Below, piece by piece: positions 7,136 to 8,118 of a DNA stretch of 8,118 nucleotides; position 1 is the first letter of the stretch, and each line of letters begins with the position of its first letter. Source of the stretch: an uncultured Bacteroidales bacterium (GTDB taxonomy: Bacteria; Bacteroidota; Bacteroidia; Bacteroidales; P3). Position numbers and translations under genes: made by a program. The notes under the pieces were generated by a model. It did not search any database. It was given only the letters and a program-made list of their open reading frames with translations, and was not told where the DNA came from. The DNA is taken from positions 1-8,118 of the forward strand of contig CAMWVZ010000039.1 of the NCBI GenBank assembly GCA_947177845.1, written 5' to 3'.

Positions 7136-7167
7136 TTGGCGGATGCCCCGCCCCGCTCCGGCGCCAA
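7136..7167 (+). promoter_or_regulatory. Mutually exclusive GC-rich hairpins in the corA leader
   Basis: Stem A pairs GGCGG (7138-7142) with CCGCC (7148-7152) and places the AUG of the small leader frame in its 5-nt loop. Stem B pairs TTGGCG (7136-7141) with CGCCAA (7162-7167). They share 7138-7141 and cannot form together. A weaker third choice pairs CGCC (7126-7129) with GGCG (7138-7141). Base pairing is exact, but short GC stems are common in GC-rich DNA, so a regulatory role is an inference. Confidence 0.3.
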
Positions 7168-7187
7168 ACAGATTTACCGGCATGTAG
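7143..7187 (+). CDS. Candidate proline-rich leader peptide upstream of corA
   Basis: A 14-codon frame, MPRPAPAPNRFTGM, opens about 26 nt after the predicted transcript start and stops at TAG (7185-7187), 35 nt before the corA ATG. Prolines occupy positions 2, 4, 6 and 8. Known proline-rich leaders such as Salmonella mgtL (upstream of mgtA) have the same alternating pattern and sense Mg2+ or proline through slowed translation; corA in enterobacteria also has a leader peptide, corL. No clear ribosome-binding site precedes it beyond a G-rich GGCGG directly at the ATG, and Bacteroidota often lack one. The prolines come from a C-rich stretch, so chance is a real alternative. The final ATG-TAG also forms a start-stop pair. 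Confidence 0.35.
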   Translation: MPRPAPAPNRFTGM

Positions 7188-7207
7188 TCGAATTCAGTCA
7201 AACATCC

Positions 7208-7213
7208 AAAGGA
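7208..7213 (+). promoter_or_regulatory. Ribosome-binding-site-like AAAGGA before corA
   Basis: AAAGGA lies 9 nt ahead of the ATG at 7223, in an A-rich stretch favourable for initiation in Bacteroidota. It supports this start; no other in-frame ATG or GTG lies between it and the in-frame TGA at 7118-7120. Confidence 0.55.
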
Positions 7214-7222
7214 AAAAACGTC

Positions 7223-8118
7223 ATGATCGAAACCATCGACTTCGGCGCCATCAAGTGGCACCACATACAGAATCCTACGGAAGAAGATCTGGAATTTTTG
7301 GAAGAGAACTTCCATTTCCACCCTTTGGATATCGAAGACTGTCTCAGCACCAACCAACGTCCCAAAATCGACATCTACGACGATTACAACTTCCTTATCC
7401 TGCATTTTCCGGGCTTTGTGGACAATCAGCAGAAAGTGCTGCGTATCCGCGAGGCCAAGATTTTTTGGGGCGAGGACTACATCATCACCATTACCCAAGG
7501 ACAATGGGCCTTGCGCTCGTTCTTCGACCAAACCGAAAAGAAGCCCGAGAGCGTGGACGATTTCGTCAAGTCGAGTTCCGACGCCTTGCTCTACACGATT
7601 CTCAACCGCCTCATGGTAGACTCCTACTCGCTGTTGCTGCGCATCGGGGCCACTATCGACAACATCAACCGCCAATTGTTCGGCAAACGCGCCGAGGACA
7701 CCATCGAGAACATCTCGGTGACGCGGCGCAACATCATCCTGCTGAACACGATTTTCAAGCCGCAGCTGCGTCTGTTCCACAAGTTCGAATCGGGCTCCAT
7801 CAAGGGGTTCTCGCAGAGCGGCGACTTTATGGACGACTATTGGGGCAATATCCTCGACTACTATCAGAAGATGTGGGACATGGTGGAAGACCACGGCGAA
7901 TTGATCGAAGGTCTTTCCAAAACCTTCGACTCCATGCAGACCAACCGCATCAACGAGGTGATGAAAATTATGACGTTCATTTCCACCCTCTTCCTGCCTC
8001 TCACCTTTATCACGGGGCTCTACGGAATGAACATGAACCTGCCCTTAGCCGAATGGAGATGGCTCTTCTGGGGCGTCATCGGCTTTATGTTCTGCTTCAT
8101 CATCGCCTTCATCTTCTA
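7223..8118 (+). CDS. corA: CorA-family Mg2+/divalent-cation transporter (3' end beyond window)
   Basis: CorA proteins are pentameric inner-membrane channels that admit Mg2+ (some members Co2+ or Zn2+), gated by Mg2+ bound to the cytosolic funnel. My translation from the ATG at 7223 is open for 298 full codons to the window edge. Residues 1-100 form the alpha/beta cytosolic domain (FHFHPLDIEDCLSTNQRPKI near 30-49 is typical). Residues about 112-245 are the long helices leading to the stalk (for example SDALLYTILNRLMVDSY). TM1 is about 248-266 and ends in the signature YGMN (267-270), followed by the loop MNLPLAEWRW and TM2 from about 281. Only the rest of TM2 and a short basic tail should be missing. 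It is divergent from ribBA, with a shared promoter region and an unusually structured leader. Ion preference cannot be read from the sequence. Confidence 0.95.
   Translation, partial: MIETIDFGAIKWHHIQNPTEEDLEFLEENFHFHPLDIEDCLSTNQRPKIDIYDDYNFLILHFPGFVDNQQKVLRIREAKIFWGEDYIITITQGQWALRSFFDQTEKKPESVDDFVKSSSDALLYTILNRLMVDSYSLLLRIGATIDNINRQLFGKRAEDTIENISVTRRNIILLNTIFKPQLRLFHKFESGSIKGFSQSGDFMDDYWGNILDYYQKMWDMVEDHGELIEGLSKTFDSMQTNRINEVMKIMTFISTLFLPLTFITGLYGMNMNLPLAEWRWLFWGVIGFMFCFIIAFIF

Noticed and set aside
7111..7222. M-box (Mg2+) riboswitch before corA
   Set aside because: The leader is too short for the M-box aptamer and I cannot identify its conserved loops; the proline-rich leader frame is the better hypothesis.
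7025..7894. A 289-codon open frame on the minus strand opposite corA
   Set aside because: It crosses both promoter boxes and the complement of clear CorA sequence; the plus-strand frame has the GMN motif and membrane helices.

Overview
The window looks like chromosomal DNA from a fairly GC-rich member of the Bacteroidota, most likely Bacteroidales. The evidence is a DUF3127 protein (a family I know from this phylum), Bacteroidota-style RibBA, FtsK and LolA sequences, TAnnTTTG promoter boxes in place of classical -10 elements, and weak or absent Shine-Dalgarno sequences before most genes. Nothing points to a phage, plasmid, transposon or CRISPR array. Genus assignment is not possible by eye.

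Minus strand, read from right to left: one tight five-gene unit made of ribBA (7001-5796), ftsK (5773-3095), a lolA-like gene (3102-2365), topB (2351-540) and a DUF3127 gene (496-65). Gaps are 22 nt, an 8-nt overlap, 13 nt and 43 nt. A strong hairpin with flanking A and T runs (16-47) closes the unit. A TACCTTTG box at 7081-7074 is the likely promoter, and a second TAnnTTTG box in front of the last gene may give that gene extra transcription.

Plus strand, divergent: a CorA-family magnesium transporter starts at 7223 and runs off the right edge, missing only its extreme C-terminus. Its TACCTTTG promoter box (7103-7110) is an exact inverted copy of the ribBA box, 21 nt away. About 105 nt of GC-rich leader lie between the likely transcription start and the corA ATG. 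This leader contains a 14-codon reading frame, MPRPAPAPNRFTGM, whose alternating prolines resemble the proline-rich leader peptides that control Mg2+ transporter genes in enterobacteria. Competing GC-rich hairpins overlap it.

How the genes may work together: FtsK (DNA pump at the division septum), TopB (single-strand passage and decatenation) and the DUF3127 protein (predicted OB fold, Ala/Pro linker, SSB-like acidic tip EDDLPF) suggest a module for chromosome-end processing. LolA (lipoprotein trafficking) and RibBA (entry into riboflavin synthesis) are housekeeping genes in the same unit; ftsK-lolA adjacency is also found in E. coli. The two observations most worth testing are the proline-rich corA leader and the SSB-tailed DUF3127 protein encoded next to topB. 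Plus-strand positions 1-15 are too short to assign.
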